Shown here: in pieces, positions 47,092 to 57,722 of the stretch
How positions within the stretch are numbered: the first letter of the stretch is position 1
Layout of the letters: every line of letters begins with the position of its first letter
NCBI GenBank assembly: GCA_026018925.1
Contig: JAKSZU010000009.1
Location: 71,592,041 to 71,656,040 of the forward strand
DNA from: Tupaia tana
Taxonomy: Eukaryota; Chordata; Mammalia; Scandentia; Tupaiidae
Direction of reading: 5' to 3'
Length of the DNA stretch: 64,000 bases
Position numbers and translations under genes: made by a program
Notes under the pieces: generated by a model
What the model was told of the DNA's origin: nothing
What the model saw: the letters and a program-made list of their open reading frames with translations, nothing else
The model's database searches: none

Positions 47092-49147
47092 TAGAGACAT
47101 GGACTAGCTGAATGGATAAAAATACAGAAATTCTCTATCTGTTGCCTACAAGAAATGCACCTATGGATAAATGCACATACATAGACTAAAAGTGAAGGGC
47201 TGGAAAATGATATTCCATGCAAATGGAAATCAAAAATAGGCTGGAGTAGTGATATTGATTTCAGACAAAATAGACTTCAAGACAAAGACTATAAGAAGAG
47301 ACAAAGAAAGGCATTATATTATAGTAAATGGGATAATCCAGCAAGAAGACATAACACTTATAAATATCTATGCATCCAAATCAGGAGCACCTAAATATAT
47401 GAAGGAAAGACTGCTGGAGCTAAAAGGAGAGATAGGGAGCAACACTGTAATTGTTGAGGATCACCCCATTATCTCCATTAGACAGATCTTCTCTGCAAAA
47501 ACTACAGATACAGGACCTAAGTGATACTATAAATCAAATGGACTTGATAGATATTCATAGAACTTTTCACCCTAAGACCACAAAATATACATTTTTCTCA
47601 CCCCAACATGGAACCTTTTCAAAGACTGACCATATGATAGGACACAAATCAAGCCTTTACCGATTTAAAGGCATAGAAACTATATCCAGCATCTTTTGAA
47701 CTTGATGGAATTAAACTCAGTATTAATTTTAAGAAACACCCTCGAAAATACACAAACACATGGAAACTGAACAACCTACTTCTGAATGACTTCTAAACTG
47801 CTGAAGAAATTAAGTCTGAAATCAAAAAAATTATGGAAACAAATGATAATTAGTACACAATTTTTCATAATCTATGGGACACAGCAAAAGCAGTCATAAG
47901 AAGGAAATTCATAGCAATTAGTGCACATAAAAATATGGAAAGGTGGCAAATAGACAACCTAACATCATGCCTCAAGGAATTGGAAAAACAACAACAACAA
48001 AAATACCCAAAAATGCCAAGTGAAAATAAATAATAAAGATTTGAGCAGAAATAAATAAAATAGAAAATAAATGAACCATACAGAAAATAAATGAAAGCAA
48101 AAGCTTATTCTTTGAAAAGACTAACAAGATCGACACACCATTGGCTAGCTGATAAAGAAAAAGAAAGGAGGAAACCAGATAAATCAAATATGTGATGAAA
48201 CAGGCAATATTACAACAGACATAATAGAAATACAAAATATCATTAGAGGATAGTATGAGCGACTATATGCCAACAAACAAGATAACTTGGAGGATATGGA
48301 CAAATTCCTAGATGCATATAATCTACCAAGATTGAATCAGGAGGACATAGAAAACATGAATAGAACCATAACAGGCCAGGAGATTGAATCAGTAATAACC
48401 TTCCGACAATGAAAAGCCCAGGTCAGATGGCTTCACTTCTGAAATCTACACAACTTTTAAGGAAGAGTTAGTCCCTATCCTACTCAAATTATTTCTTAAG
48501 ATTCAAAAGGAAGAAAACCTTCCAAATTCATTTTATGAAACCACCATCATCCTCATTCCCAAAACAGATAAGGACATGACAAGAAAGGAAAACTACAGAT
48601 CAATATTATTGATGAATATAGATGCAAAAATTCTCAACAAGATACAAATCATATCCAACAACATAAAACAAAGATTATTCATCATGACCAGGTAGGCTTT
48701 ATTCCAGGGATGCAAAGGTGGTTCAACATATGCAAGACCATAAATGTAATACACCATTTTAACAGAAAGAAAGATTAAAAACCTATGATCATTTCAATTG
48801 GTGCAGAAAAAGCATTTGATAAAATACAACATCCTTTCATGATTAAGATCCTCAGTAAGATTGGTATAGAAGAGCCATTTCTCAACACAAAAAAAGCCAT
48901 CTATGAAAAACCTACAGCTAACATTATGCTGAATGGGGAAAAGCTGCAAGCTTTTCCACTAAAAACTGGTACTAGGCAAGGCTGCCCACTTTCTCCACTG
49001 CTTTTTAATATAGTGCTGGAAGTCTTAGCTAATGCAATCAGAGAAGAGAAAAATATAAAAGGCCATCAAATAGGCAAAGTAGGGTTGAAAATATCTTTAT
49101 GTGCAGATGATATAATGGTATACTTAGAAAACCCAAAGGTTTCCATG

Positions 49148-49176
<29 letters not shown>
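49148..49176. repeat. A29 homopolymer inside ORF2
   Basis: A run of 29 A replaces what should be a few lysine codons between NPKVSM and [15 protein letters not shown]. It resembles either microsatellite growth or an assembly-sensitive homopolymer. Confidence 0.9.
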
Positions 49177-49178
<2 letters not shown>

Positions 49179-50909
49179 TCTCAAAGTAGTAAGTGAATAC
49201 AATAAAGTGGCAGGATACAAAATCAACATTCAAAAATCTATAGCACTTTTATATATGAACAACAAGTTTAATGAGGTAGAGCTGAGGAAAGGAATCCTTT
49301 TTTACCATAGCCACAAAATGTATAAGATACCTAGGGATAAACCTAACTAAGGAAGCCAAAGACCTTCACAAAGAAAACAATGAAAATTTTTAAAAAGATA
49401 TTGATAAGCACATTAAAAAAGTGGAAGGACATCCCATGTTCCTGGATTGGAAGAATTAACATAACCCAAATGGCAATTCTACCCAAATTAATCTACATAT
49501 TTAATGCAATTCCTATCAAAATACCAGAGATATTCTTCACAGATCTAGAAAAGACAATCATATAATTTATCTGGAATCATAAAAGACCTTGTATTGCCAA
49601 AGCAATCCTCTGTAATAAGAGTGGAGTGGGAGGCATATCACTCCCTTATCCCAAGATATATTATAAAGCTGTGATCATCAAAACAGCATGGTATTGGCAC
49701 AAAAACACACATGTGGACCAAAGGAATAGGAAAGAGATCCCAGAAATAAATCCCAAAGCTTATATCCAACTGATTTCTGACAAAGGGTACCAGTCAATCC
49801 AGTGGGAAAAGGAAAACGTCTTTAGTAAATGGCGCTGGAAAAACTGGGTATCCACCTGCAGAAAAATGAAACTGAACCCCCATCTTTCACCATTAAAAAA
49901 AGTCAACTCATAATGGATCAAAGATCTGAACCTAAGACCTCAAACTATAAAACTACTGGTGGGAAATACTGGGGAAACTCTGGGAGACATTGGAGTAGGT
50001 AAAGTCTTTGTAACACTCCTGAAGCACAGGCAATAATCCTTAAAATAGACAAGTGGGGCTATATCAGACTAAGAAGTTTCTGCACAGCAAAGAACACAGT
50101 AACAAATATGAACTGACAACCCTCAGAATGGGAGAATATTTTTGTAAAATATGCCTCAGACAAGGGACTGATAACCAGAATACATAAGGAACTCAAGCAT
50201 CTTACATGAAAAAAAAAAAAAGATTAACCCAATTAAAAGATGGGAAAATGAGCTGAACGAAACTCTCTCTAAGGAAGACATGTAAACAGCCAAAAAGCAT
50301 ATGAGGAAATGTTCGACATACCTCATCATAAGGGAGATGCAGATTAAAACCACATTGAGATACCACCTAACCCCTGTCAGAATGGCAAAGTTTAAAAATA
50401 TAAAAAATGATAAGTGTTGGCGAGATGTCGTGAGGAGGGAACTCTCCTACACTATGGGTGGGAATGTAAACTGGTTCAGCCACTGTGGAGAACAATATGA
50501 AAGTTCCATAAAGATCTACAAATAGAACTACCATTTGATCCAACCATCCCACTTCTGGGTTTCTACCCAAAAGACAGGAGACTGCTCAGTCAGAAAAGCA
50601 CTTGCACATCAATATTTATTGCAACATTATTCATGATCACTAAGACATGGAGCCAACCCAATTGTCCACAAACTGATGAATGGATTGAAAAAGTGTGGCA
50701 CATATATTCTATGGAATATTACTCAGTCATAAAAAAAGACCCTGGCATTTGATAGAAAGTGGTCAGATATGGAGGACCTATTGCTGAGTGAAGCAAGCCA
50801 GGATATGAAAGAAAGATATTGTATGTATCCACTTAATATATACCGACTATCCACACTTTATGGTAGAAATAGAAATATTGGAAGGCATAAAAACAGTGAA
50901 CATAGTTAG

Positions 50910-51345
50910 CGATGATGAAGACAGTTTGGAACAGGACGGGAGAAGAGAAGAGTATGGAGAAAGATAGCAAGAGAACAAATAGAGTCATGACATTAGTGGG
51001 GCACAGAAATGGTTTATTACCTGTTGATGATGACATGTATAGTATTCTCAACTCGACTTGTCTGAGAAGTATTGCATGTTGGGTAAAGTCTTTTTACAAG
51101 TAAAATGATAAACAGTGATTGAATGTTTAAAAATAATTGGAATAATAATAATAATAATAGTAATCTGGAAAAAACAATGAAAAGCTATTAGATGATGATG
51201 CTGGGGATTTTAATGTGTTTGTATTGACTGATATGCATAGGATTCCTTCTGGAAAAAGAAATGTAATATACTGTAAATGTATATGTGATTCAATGCAATA
51301 TAAACAAGATTATGATAGTAATAAATAAAATAAAATAAAGTAAAA
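50910..51345 (+). other. 3' UTR of the plus-strand L1
   Basis: About 436 bp from the ORF2 stop to the TSD. Landmarks are GGTTTATTACCTGTTGATGA, TCTGAGAAGTATTGCATG, GTATTGACTGATATGCATAGG and ACAGTGATTGAATG, followed by an A-rich tail of AAATAAA-like units. The same 3' UTR type occurs, reversed, at 61,559-61,924. It also holds an AAT-type simple repeat near 51,142-51,160. Confidence 0.82.
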
Positions 51346-51826
51346 AAAATATAAAGCTAACAGTGAAAGTAGTTAAATTCCTCCTTCTGACAAGAGTTAA
51401 GTAGCACTGTGGTCTCATTTCAAACTTAAGAAGGCTATTTTGAATTTATACTAGAAACTTTGCCAAACAGAAATAACTGACTTCAAACAAATCACCCTTA
51501 ACTATATCCATAATCACAACTTGTCAGCTAAAAGATTTGTAAGATAACAGCTTTTGCCTGATCCTCTTAACTTAAGGAAAATGAATGTTTAAGCTACTAT
51601 ATTCTGTAGTGTTATATATTAATGAAAAAACATAGTGTCAAAAATTATTGGAACTTTTCATTCATTCATTCACTTGTTCATCTGGTGTGAATCTGAAACT
51701 AACCACACTTACCCTTAATTATGTATATCAAGGCATACTCTGATTCTGTGCTATACTCCACCTTCCTCACACACTAAAGTCCTCTTTAGGCTTCTTAGTT
51801 GTTCTACAGTGATTTAAGTTGAGTTT

Positions 51827-52094
51827 TTTTTTTTTTTTTTTTAGAGGTTTCCGCTATAGGGTGTGTGCGCTCGCCAGACAGACAGAGAGAGACATAGAGA
51901 CAGAAAGCGAGAAATCACCCCCCAGGGGGAATGGTCACGCCGCAATCCCTTCTCCTCCATTCTCCTCTCGGGATCTTGGGCACGTACGCACACGCGCCCG
52001 GCATGAGTTGTAAGCCACCGGGTCCGGGACACGAACCGCAGTCGACTACGTGGGAGTCCAGCGACATAGCCATTACGCTAACTGCTGGTTCCCA
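51827..52094 (-). mobile_element. tRNA-derived SINE, long type, young
   Basis: Near-consensus copy with T-rich left end (A tail) and GGGAACCAGCAGTTAGCG at the right end (reverse complement). An exact 21-bp TSD beginning ACAGTGATTTAAGTT flanks it at 51,806-51,826 and 52,095-52,115, so the insertion is recent. Confidence 0.95.
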
Positions 52095-52115
52095 ACAGTG
52101 ATTTAAGTTGAGTTT

Positions 52116-53983
52116 AACCTACCGTAATTTCTATTCTTTCCAAGGACTGTTGAAAGACTGTATCTCCCCTCTTCACTCTCCCTGACTTCAGCCTTTGCTT
52201 GTAACTAGTGGCTAACCCAACACAAACTCCTTACAATCAATCTAAGGTACCCTGTGGTTTGAGGTAGGAAAAATAGAGGTGTAAGATGGCATTACAAAGG
52301 TTTTAGTACTTTGACTTTATGACAAAAGGGGCCCCTACCTCAGGATGAATATTGTTTTGATAAAGTTCTATATATACAAATGTTCAAGATGGTGGAGAGA
52401 CCATTCTCATAGACTGCAGTACATAACAAATGTAGTTAAACTGGAGCTGCACACAACGTGGTAGTTTCTAGACCTTTCTCTGGGTTCAAATACACTTCAG
52501 TGAGCTGCACAATCAGTGATTGCAGAAAAGTCCAGAGAGAGGTATAAGGTATGTAGAGCCATGCAAATGAGTATGTGAGTGATTGTTCTAAGCACATCAA
52601 ATGGAAGGCTTCAAAGGTTATTATGGGTTTTGAGAGGGCATCTAGTTCACCTTTCTTTCTTTAGCCAGGATTAAAGCATAAAACAATCTCACAAAGCAAT
52701 TGTTCTTTTTTAAAAATCTACAAAGAAATGTCACACACACTTGGTGATACATTCCATTCTCATACTTCTCATGCAAATGATTTAACCCTAATAGAGACAC
52801 TATTACCATAGTAAATAATTTTCATTTTCATCACTTGTGCAGTGAGAAGGGCAAACAAAGCCACCAAAAAGAGGCCTTGCACATGGTATGCACAGCTGCT
52901 AACCAGAGAACAGATTAAATACATAGTTAGCACAGAAAAGATTTAAAAGCATGGAACAATACACACACACACACCCCAATGTAATCAGTTAATAATACAG
53001 AATCTAATTGTGAGCGTTATGTGAGAACTGTTTGCATTTAGAATGCTTTACGAAGTAACATTTGTCTCTGGAAATGTTCCTTGTTTAAAAAATGGGACTG
53101 AATCCTTACTCATTCTTCAACAAAATCCAAATCTCACCAGAAGAACAGCCTCAGTTAACTCAGTTCTTCCTGAAGGGAGTTTGAAAGCTCCTCCTCCCAA
53201 TGCACCTGCAAATATTGAAATCTGTCTTAACACATCCGGAAAAAAAAAAAAAATCTTGCTCAGGAACAGCCATAGCCAAAGGCAGCAAGGCTACTCAACT
53301 TATAGTCAACACTGTCAGTACATAGTACATTGTATGACATTAGGATTGCCATTTCTTTACTTCTCCAGATGCTAGGGCTACTACCACTTTCTCCACTAGC
53401 CAGGTTTCCTCTAACTACTGTAGTTTAAAAGCCTTAACACCATCACAACTGTGCATCTTGTATTCTGATCTTGGGTACTATTGAGTTAGAATTCCCCAAG
53501 TAGTATTTTCGGTCTTTACTAGCATGTTTTAGTTGGCCTTAAACTGCTAGTACAAGCAATTTCTTCTCAGAACTGCTTTACACACATCAGTCCAAGGAAG
53601 ATTAGTTCCTAAACTGACACAATCTCTGCAAGATAGCCTACTGAATCATAAATAGTTTCTTCTATTGAGGTCATAGACTTCACATATTCACACAAGTTCT
53701 GGAAGAGATTTCTGAAAGGGTATATCATGGGTGCTTGTTTAAATGCTCTCCTCTTCATAATATCCCTAGATTGAGGCCTGTGTCCTCTAATTCCAGCTAG
53801 ACCTAGAGGTGCCATTTTGTCTTGAAACTTCTTTGTACTTTTCTAAAGAAGTTTGTTCTCTATGACAGAACCTTCTAAGCTAGTTACATATTGGAAACTC
53901 CTAGGAAATGTGAAGTGCATATTTCCAGGTCTCAATTCAATTATACTGATCAGAATAGGCATTTAAAAAAAAAAAAACCTACT
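52116..53983. other. Unrecognised sequence, no clear gene or repeat
   Basis: About 1.9 kb of AT-rich sequence with a short CA run near 52,962 and a short A run near 53,239. I recognise no repeat family and no protein. The only item of note is the small minus-strand ORF at 53,609-53,815. Confidence 0.5.
53609..53815 (-). CDS. Unidentified 68-codon ORF, doubtful
   Basis: The ORF begins MAPLGLAGIRGHRPQSRDIM and ends SVGYLAEIVSV. The start context AGACAAAATGG has A at -3 and G at +4, a favourable Kozak context. The middle holds YPFRNLFQNLCEYVKS. It sits in otherwise unrecognised, repeat-free sequence. I do not recognise the protein; there is no visible transmembrane segment, signal peptide or known motif. 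An ORF of this length is expected by chance, so it could be an exon, a pseudogene piece or noise. Confidence 0.15.
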   Translation of the reverse strand: MAPLGLAGIRGHRPQSRDIMKRRAFKQAPMIYPFRNLFQNLCEYVKSMTSIEETIYDSVGYLAEIVSV

Positions 53984-54206
53984 GGGTCCAGCAAGTGGCA
54001 TAGTGATTAAAGTGCTGGACTCCCATGTCATTGACCATGGTTTGAGTCCCAGGCCCAGCAGCGTAAAATTCACGTCAAGCTTATGGAGGAGAAGGGATTG
54101 CATCATGGCCATCCCCCCTGGGGGGGTGATTTTTATTTTCTGTCTCTTCTGTCTCTTTAGCAAGTACATGCACCCTATAACAAAAACCTCTTTAAATAAA
54201 TAAATA
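53984..54206 (+). mobile_element. tRNA-derived SINE, diverged, internally deleted
   Basis: GGGTCCAGCAAGTGGCATAGTG opens the tRNA-like head. B box GGTTTGAGTCCC, GGAGGAGAAGGGATTGCATC and CCCTATAACAAAAACCTC follow. Part of the segment before the middle domain is missing compared with 57,457-57,722. It is preceded by an A run and ends in AAATAAATAAATA. Confidence 0.8.
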
Positions 54207-54207
54207 C

Positions 54208-54455
54208 CGGGGGATGGGTAATAGAAGGACAGACAGTGGTACAGTAGTAATGCAACTAGACCAATATGAGAAGGTCCTGGGTTCACCTCCCAGGACCACT
54301 TCATACACTCAACATGCATGAGTACCCATGATCCAGACTGGCTGAGGTTAGTGGTGGGTGATAGCATCTAGATTCAAAATGGGTGTGCCCCTCTCTCTCT
54401 TTTCCTGTCTCTCTCTTTCTTCCACTTTCATGAAAAAATAAATAAAATATACAAA
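54208..54455 (+). mobile_element. Different tRNA-like SINE, single copy in the window
   Basis: GGACAGACAGTGGTACAGTAG resembles a tRNA head and GGGTTCACCTCCCAGGACCA resembles a B box region. A CT-rich stretch (CCCCTCTCTCTCTTTTCC) and an A-rich AAATAAATAAAATAT tail follow. The body between head and tail is unlike the two SINE types seen elsewhere here. I cannot name the family. Confidence 0.55.
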
Positions 54456-54525
54456 AAAATGAACACCCCAAAACAAATTAAAAATAATTAAAAACCTATG
54501 TGTACTAGAATTTGGAGTGACTTTT

Positions 54526-54797
54526 TTTTTTTTTTTTTTTTTTGGAGAGGTTTTTCGCTATAGGGCGCGTGCGCTCGCCAGACAGACAGAGAGAGACATA
54601 GAGACAGAAAGCGAGAAATCACCCCCCAGGGGGGATGGTCACGCCGCAATCCCTTCTCCTCCATCCTCCTCTCGGGATCTTGGGCACGCACGCACACGCG
54701 CCCGGCGTGAGTTGTAAGCCACCGGGTCCGAGACGCGAACCGCAGTCGACCACGTGGGAGTCCAGCGACATAGCCATTACGCTAACTGCTGGTTCCC
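54526..54797 (-). mobile_element. tRNA-derived SINE, long type, young
   Basis: Near-consensus copy with a long T run at its left end (A tail). The TSD TGGAGTGACTTTT lies at 54,513-54,525 and 54,798-54,810 and is exact. Confidence 0.95.
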
Positions 54798-54810
54798 TGG
54801 AGTGACTTTT

Positions 54811-55995
54811 GACAAAATGATGAAAGAAACACTAAGCTCTCATTTTCCTACATAAATATTAAAAAAAAAAACACCTAGAAATGAACTGAACCTACTTTAC
54901 AGGTGTTCTTAAAAATCAAAGATCTACTGTAATGAAACAAATGACCAGCAAAGAAAAAGATACATTTAAAACACTAGGGAAAATAAAGAGAAAATAGATG
55001 TATTATACAAATGAGTATAAAAAATACATGTGTATTAGGTCAATAAAGCTTTACTTAAAACAGTAAGAAAATTTATTGGTTTTACCTACCCTTTCTCTAT
55101 CCACTCCCTGACATAACATGGTTTGGGGTAAGCAACTTATTTTTTCCCTTGTCTCCTTTCAAGAACTAGAGAGAACAGAACAAACCAAATTAAACTTGCT
55201 TACCTATCTTCAGACTGCTAGAGAGTCCCTCTCTTTTTTATTCATGCATTAGTGCTGCTTTATTAAGTAGATGTTCCCAGGGGAAACCAGGAAGGGAAGG
55301 GGAATAAGTCAGGGAAGTGTGTGACCTCAGTAAAAATGCCTTGGGGGGCAGCTTCAGCCTTATCCCACAGGGGAATAGATATAGATATACATATATAAAT
55401 ATATACATATGTATATATGTACATAGGTGTGCATATGCACATATACACACATATATTTAAACCTTTTACTACTATAGTTTTACTTTAGATTTTATGTTAG
55501 CTTTTATTTCAGGCTGCTTCTGTCTAAAGGCAACAAACTGACCACATGTATTTTTATCCTTTTCCTCTCAAGACCCCACCTACCTGGGTACAAAGGCACA
55601 GATCAGGTATAAATCCACGAAGTGAACTGAAGAGAGACTATCAACAAACAAAATATTTTAACACATTATTTTGAACTGGACTGTGGAATCCCAGGAATAC
55701 AGGCCTAGTAAAGGATGGAATGGACAAATATCTGGAAGAAGGGGAATTTCTGAACCAGAGAGATTGATCTCTATGTAATCTAACTCAGGACAGGAAAACT
55801 ATCAGAAGTAGCAGGCATAGCCCCTGTAAATCATAAAGGACTACAAAACTGTAGATGCCCAGGAGCAAGAGATTATGGGAAGAAAAATATAATTGAAGAG
55901 TTAAGACTTAAAAGGAAGTAGGGGCAAAACTTTCAGGGAAATGAAGACATTTAAAAGAAACCGTGTGTACTAGGGAGTTGGGTAAAAGCACACAT

Positions 55996-56034
<39 letters not shown>

Positions 56035-56049
56035 TCCAGAAAAAAAAAA
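54811..56049. other. Unrecognised sequence with simple repeats
   Basis: About 1.2 kb without recognised genes. It includes an AT/ATAC-rich low-complexity stretch at about 55,376-55,460, a CA run at 55,996-56,028 and an A run just after it. On the minus strand AATAAAGCAGCACTAATG near 55,260 has a polyadenylation-signal-like hexamer but no gene to go with it. The last part may belong to the 5' region of the L1M-type element that follows. Confidence 0.5.
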
Positions 56050-56402
56050 AAAAAACATTAAAAGAGTTTAAGGCCTTGCACAGTGTTAATTAGTTAAGAT
56101 GTTCTCTGCATGGCATGGAGCCAATCTCAAAGACCAGGAAAAGTAACTTTTTTGTTTCAAATACCCAATTTCAGCAAAATATCACAAGGCATACAAAGAA
56201 ATAGGAAACTATGATGCATTGAAAAAAAGAAAATAAACCTTCAGAAAATATCCCTGAAGAAGTCTAGGCTTTGGAGTTACTAGATAAGTACTTTAAGGCC
56301 ATTACCTTAAATATGCTAAAAAGTGTTAAAAGAAAACATAGGCAAATGATTTTAAAAATCATGATGTATGAACAAAATCTGAATATCAACACTGGAATAT
56401 TA

Positions 56403-56656
56403 ATTATTATTATTATTAGTATTGCCATAGAACATGCATATGCACTTGCCACAGAAGGACAGAGAGAGGGAATGTGAGAAATCATCCTCCAGAGATGATG
56501 GTCACATTGCAATCCCTTCTCCTCAATTCTCCTCTTGGGATTTTGGCCACACACGAACATGCACCCTATGTGATTTTCAAGCTACTGGGTACAGGACTTG
56601 AGCCACTGTCGGCCATGTAGAAATTCAGCATCTTAACCATGACACCTGCTTGTTCC
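56403..56656 (-). mobile_element. tRNA-derived SINE, old copy
   Basis: Reverse complement opens near AACAAGCAGGTGTCATGGTTAAG. ATTGCAATGTGACCATCATC marks the middle domain. The tail end is an ATT-type repeat. Diverged and lacking a clear TSD. Confidence 0.72.
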
Positions 56657-57244
56657 TAGAAGTTAATTTTAAGAAAAGAAACATAGGTTCTAGCGGATGA
56701 AAAAAATACAATCATAGAATTGTACAATTTACTTGAGGGGTTTAACAGCCAAAGTAAATAGAAGAAAAGAATCAGACAAGAACATGAAGACAGACTATTT
56801 GAAATTATGTCTGTGTTGCAAAATGAAAAGGAACGAAGAAAAGTAAACAGAGCCTAAGGGACTTACAGCACACCATTAATCAGACAAAACATTCATAGGA
56901 GTCAAAGAAAGGGAAGAAAAAAAGCCAAAAGCTATTTGAAGACACAGTGGAAGAAAATGTCCTAAATTTAAAGAAAGAGATAGATACACAAATGCAAGAA
57001 TCTCAACAAACTCTAAATAGGGTAAAATTGAAGTGACATACACTGAGACACATTGTAATAAAAGTGTTGAAATCTGATGACAAAAAGAGAATTTTGAAAA
57101 CAGCAAGAAAAAAGTGACTCATCATGTATAACAGATCCTTGATAAGATTATTAGTAGATTTCTCAACAGAAGCCAAAGCCTTTCCAGTCAGAAGACAGTG
57201 AAATTACATATTTAAAGTGCTGGAATAAAAATACACTTAATAAA

Positions 57245-57400
57245 CACAAAAATGGAAACTATGTGCTGATGATAATGTATATGGTAATATCTTTGACTGG
57301 ACTAATATACAATGTATTCATGCTGGGAAAATCCATTTTGTATGTTGTAAAGATGACCAGTGATTGAATGCAAAAGAAAGAGAGAAAAAAAAGAAAAAAT
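57245..57400 (+). mobile_element. L1-type 3'-end stub
   Basis: TGATGATAATGTATATGG, ATATACAATGTATTCATGC, CCATTTTGTATGTTGTAAAG and CCAGTGATTGAATGCAAAAG followed by an A-rich tail resemble the 3' end of the element at 32,991-35,635. It interrupts L1M ORF1. Only the terminal ~150 bp is present, a typical 5' truncation. Confidence 0.68.
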
Positions 57401-57456
57401 AACTCTCAAATGAGAATTATAAATCCATAACTCTGTCCTTCAAAAATGAAAGAGAT

Positions 57457-57722
57457 TGGGAACCAGCAGTTAGCGTAATGGCTATGTCGCTGGACTCTCA
57501 CGTAGTCGACCGCGGTTCGCGTCTCGGACCCGGTGGCTTACAACTCACGCCGGGCGCGTGTGCGTGCGTGCCCAAGATCCCGAGAGGAGAATGGAGGAGA
57601 AGGGATTGCGGCGTGACCATCCCCCCTGGGGGGTGATTTCTCGCTTTCTATCTCTCTGTCTCTCTCTGTCTGTCTGGCGAGCGCACGCGCCCTATAGCGA
57701 AAAACCTCTCCAAAAAAAAAAA
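57457..57722 (+). mobile_element. tRNA-derived SINE, long type, young
   Basis: This is the best consensus-like plus-strand copy. GGGAACCAGCAGTTAGCGTAATGG carries the A box, GGTTCGCGTCTC the B box, CATCCCCCCTGGGGGGTGAT an inverted repeat, and CCTATAGCGAAAAACCTCTC the end. An exact 15-bp TSD AAAAATGAAAGAGAT lies at 57,442-57,456 and 57,723-57,737. Confidence 0.95.

Larger units (their letters stand above)
46736..50909 (+). pseudogene. L1 ORF2 of the plus-strand element
   Basis: The expected start codon is lost (ACAGCTCACTTA where related copies have ATGGCCAACTTA). Endonuclease fragments include ITLNVNGLYSPIKRHRL, DITLINIYASKSGAPKYMKE, LSPLDRSSLQKL and KTDHMIGHKSSLYRFKG. In the reverse transcriptase (48,785-49,189) motif A reads [15 protein letters not shown], so the catalytic aspartate of SIDAEKAFD is glycine. 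Motif C reads [13 protein letters not shown] instead of [24 protein letters not shown] is intact. The C-terminus (MEYYSVIKK, then LLLSEASQDMKERYCMYPLN) ends at a TAG at 50,907-50,909. There are many frameshifts and stops, a SINE insertion and an A29 run. A long-dead copy. Confidence 0.9.
38994..51345 (+). mobile_element. Full-length plus-strand L1, split by nested insertions
   Basis: A 13-bp direct repeat AAAATATAAAGCT lies at 38,981-38,993 and 51,346-51,358 and defines the element. Without the nested L1 (40,711-46,613) and two SINEs it is about 5.95 kb, a normal full-length L1. It has a 5' UTR with about two ~170-bp monomers, ORF1 (39,805-40,710 plus 46,614-46,690), ORF2 (46,736-50,909) and a ~0.44-kb 3' UTR ending in an A-rich tail. 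Both ORFs are broken by stops and frameshifts. Its 5' monomer and 3' UTR differ from those of the nested L1, so the two belong to different subfamilies. Confidence 0.9.

Noticed and set aside
40711..51345. 5' inversion (twin priming) of a single L1 to explain opposite-strand L1 halves
   Set aside because: Both elements are independently complete from 5' UTR to tail, have different 5' and 3' UTRs, and the nested one has its own TSD inside the other's ORF1.
55238..55450. Minus-strand ORFs of 61-70 codons with MCICAYAHLCTYIHMYIF
   Set aside because: Much of each is translated from an AT/ATAC-rich low-complexity stretch; the rest is unrecognised.
57457..57530. Functional tRNA gene
   Set aside because: A and B boxes are present, but the acceptor and anticodon stems do not pair well, and the sequence continues into a SINE body and A tail with TSD.
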